64,000 nt of DNA, from positions 81,000,273-81,064,272 of the forward strand of contig NC_088201.1 in assembly GCF_037126465.1 (NCBI RefSeq), read 5' to 3'. Shown here piece by piece: positions 63,713 through 64,000 of this stretch (positions are counted from its first letter, which is position 1; each line of letters starts with the position of its first letter). The stretch comes from Ornithodoros turicata. Taxonomy: Eukaryota > Arthropoda > Arachnida > Ixodida > Argasidae. The position numbers and the translations under genes are program-made. Below the pieces are notes generated by a model that was given only the letters and a program-made list of their open reading frames with translations, did no database searches and was not told where the DNA came from.

Positions 63713-64000
63713 TACATATACCTACATAATTACGTATTAAGGATGCGAGGCAAGCGGGATACGAAATACATATCTGGGTAGACGTGCATCTTCAAAAGTT
63801 GTACAGGTGCTTCTAAGCTACTAACCAAAGCTACCAGAAAGTTATTGAGGGATCAGTGTTCCCTTGTTGCCATCAGAATCCAAGGGAAAAAAATAGAAAA
63901 CTCAAAGAAGAGTTGAGGATCTTTACGTTAATCTATACTCACAACAGAAAGCACACGAAGGCTGAACACACAAGGTCGTCCTGGAACTCTTAACCGTAGA
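63713..64000. other. Unassigned window end
   Basis: No gene or repeat recognised. Confidence 0.35.

Overview
This window is eukaryotic, repeat-dense genomic DNA, most likely from an arthropod and probably a tick or another chelicerate. That assignment is inference. It rests on spliceosomal exons, tRNA-derived SINEs, LINEs with APE endonuclease, a Penelope-like element, many hAT-type MITEs, mariner debris and an integrated Maverick/Polinton. No bacterial gene organisation or CRISPR array is present.

Layout. 1-1512: Ty3/gypsy gag-protease and its 5' LTR (minus strand), cutting a LINE that continues to about 3812. 3822-7368: two hAT-type elements with 8-bp target duplications, the second holding a nested MITE. 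9575-9826, 35423-35532 and 38481-about 38787: three minus-strand exons of a host membrane-associated RING-CH (MARCH-type) E3 ligase, with splice phases that agree. The two introns, about 25.6 kb and 2.9 kb, are filled with LINEs (11.1-14.2, 18.6-19.6, 21.8-22.4, 23.4-30.1 and 36.3-36.7 kb), a Penelope-like element (25.5-26.1 kb), SINEs, MITEs, a mariner remnant and foldbacks. 39.6-46.2 kb: foldbacks, a SINE, a LINE tail and minisatellites.

46229-60256 is the centrepiece: a 14,028-bp Maverick/Polinton with 0.8-0.9-kb terminal inverted repeats, 5'-AG termini and a perfect 6-bp target duplication (TATGTT). Reading on the minus strand from the right end, it holds a small helical protein, the packaging ATPase, a small basic/hydrophobic protein, a small acidic protein split by a hAT MITE, a chromodomain integrase, a minor capsid (penton-like) protein, a small basic virion-type protein, a major-capsid candidate and an adenain-like cysteine protease. 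One small gene lies on the plus strand behind a TATA box and a direct-repeat region. A protein-primed DNA polymerase B and a secreted, cysteine-rich, two-repeat protein of unknown family complete the left side; the secreted gene runs into the left inverted repeat. Replication (PolB, integrase) and virion assembly (capsid, ATPase, protease) modules are all present. At least five in-frame stops, three frameshifts and one insertion show that this copy is inactivated, although its inverted repeats are still nearly identical.

60.3-64.0 kb: unassigned DNA, a LINE fragment and a mariner fragment. Coordinates of repeat edges without a target duplication are approximate.
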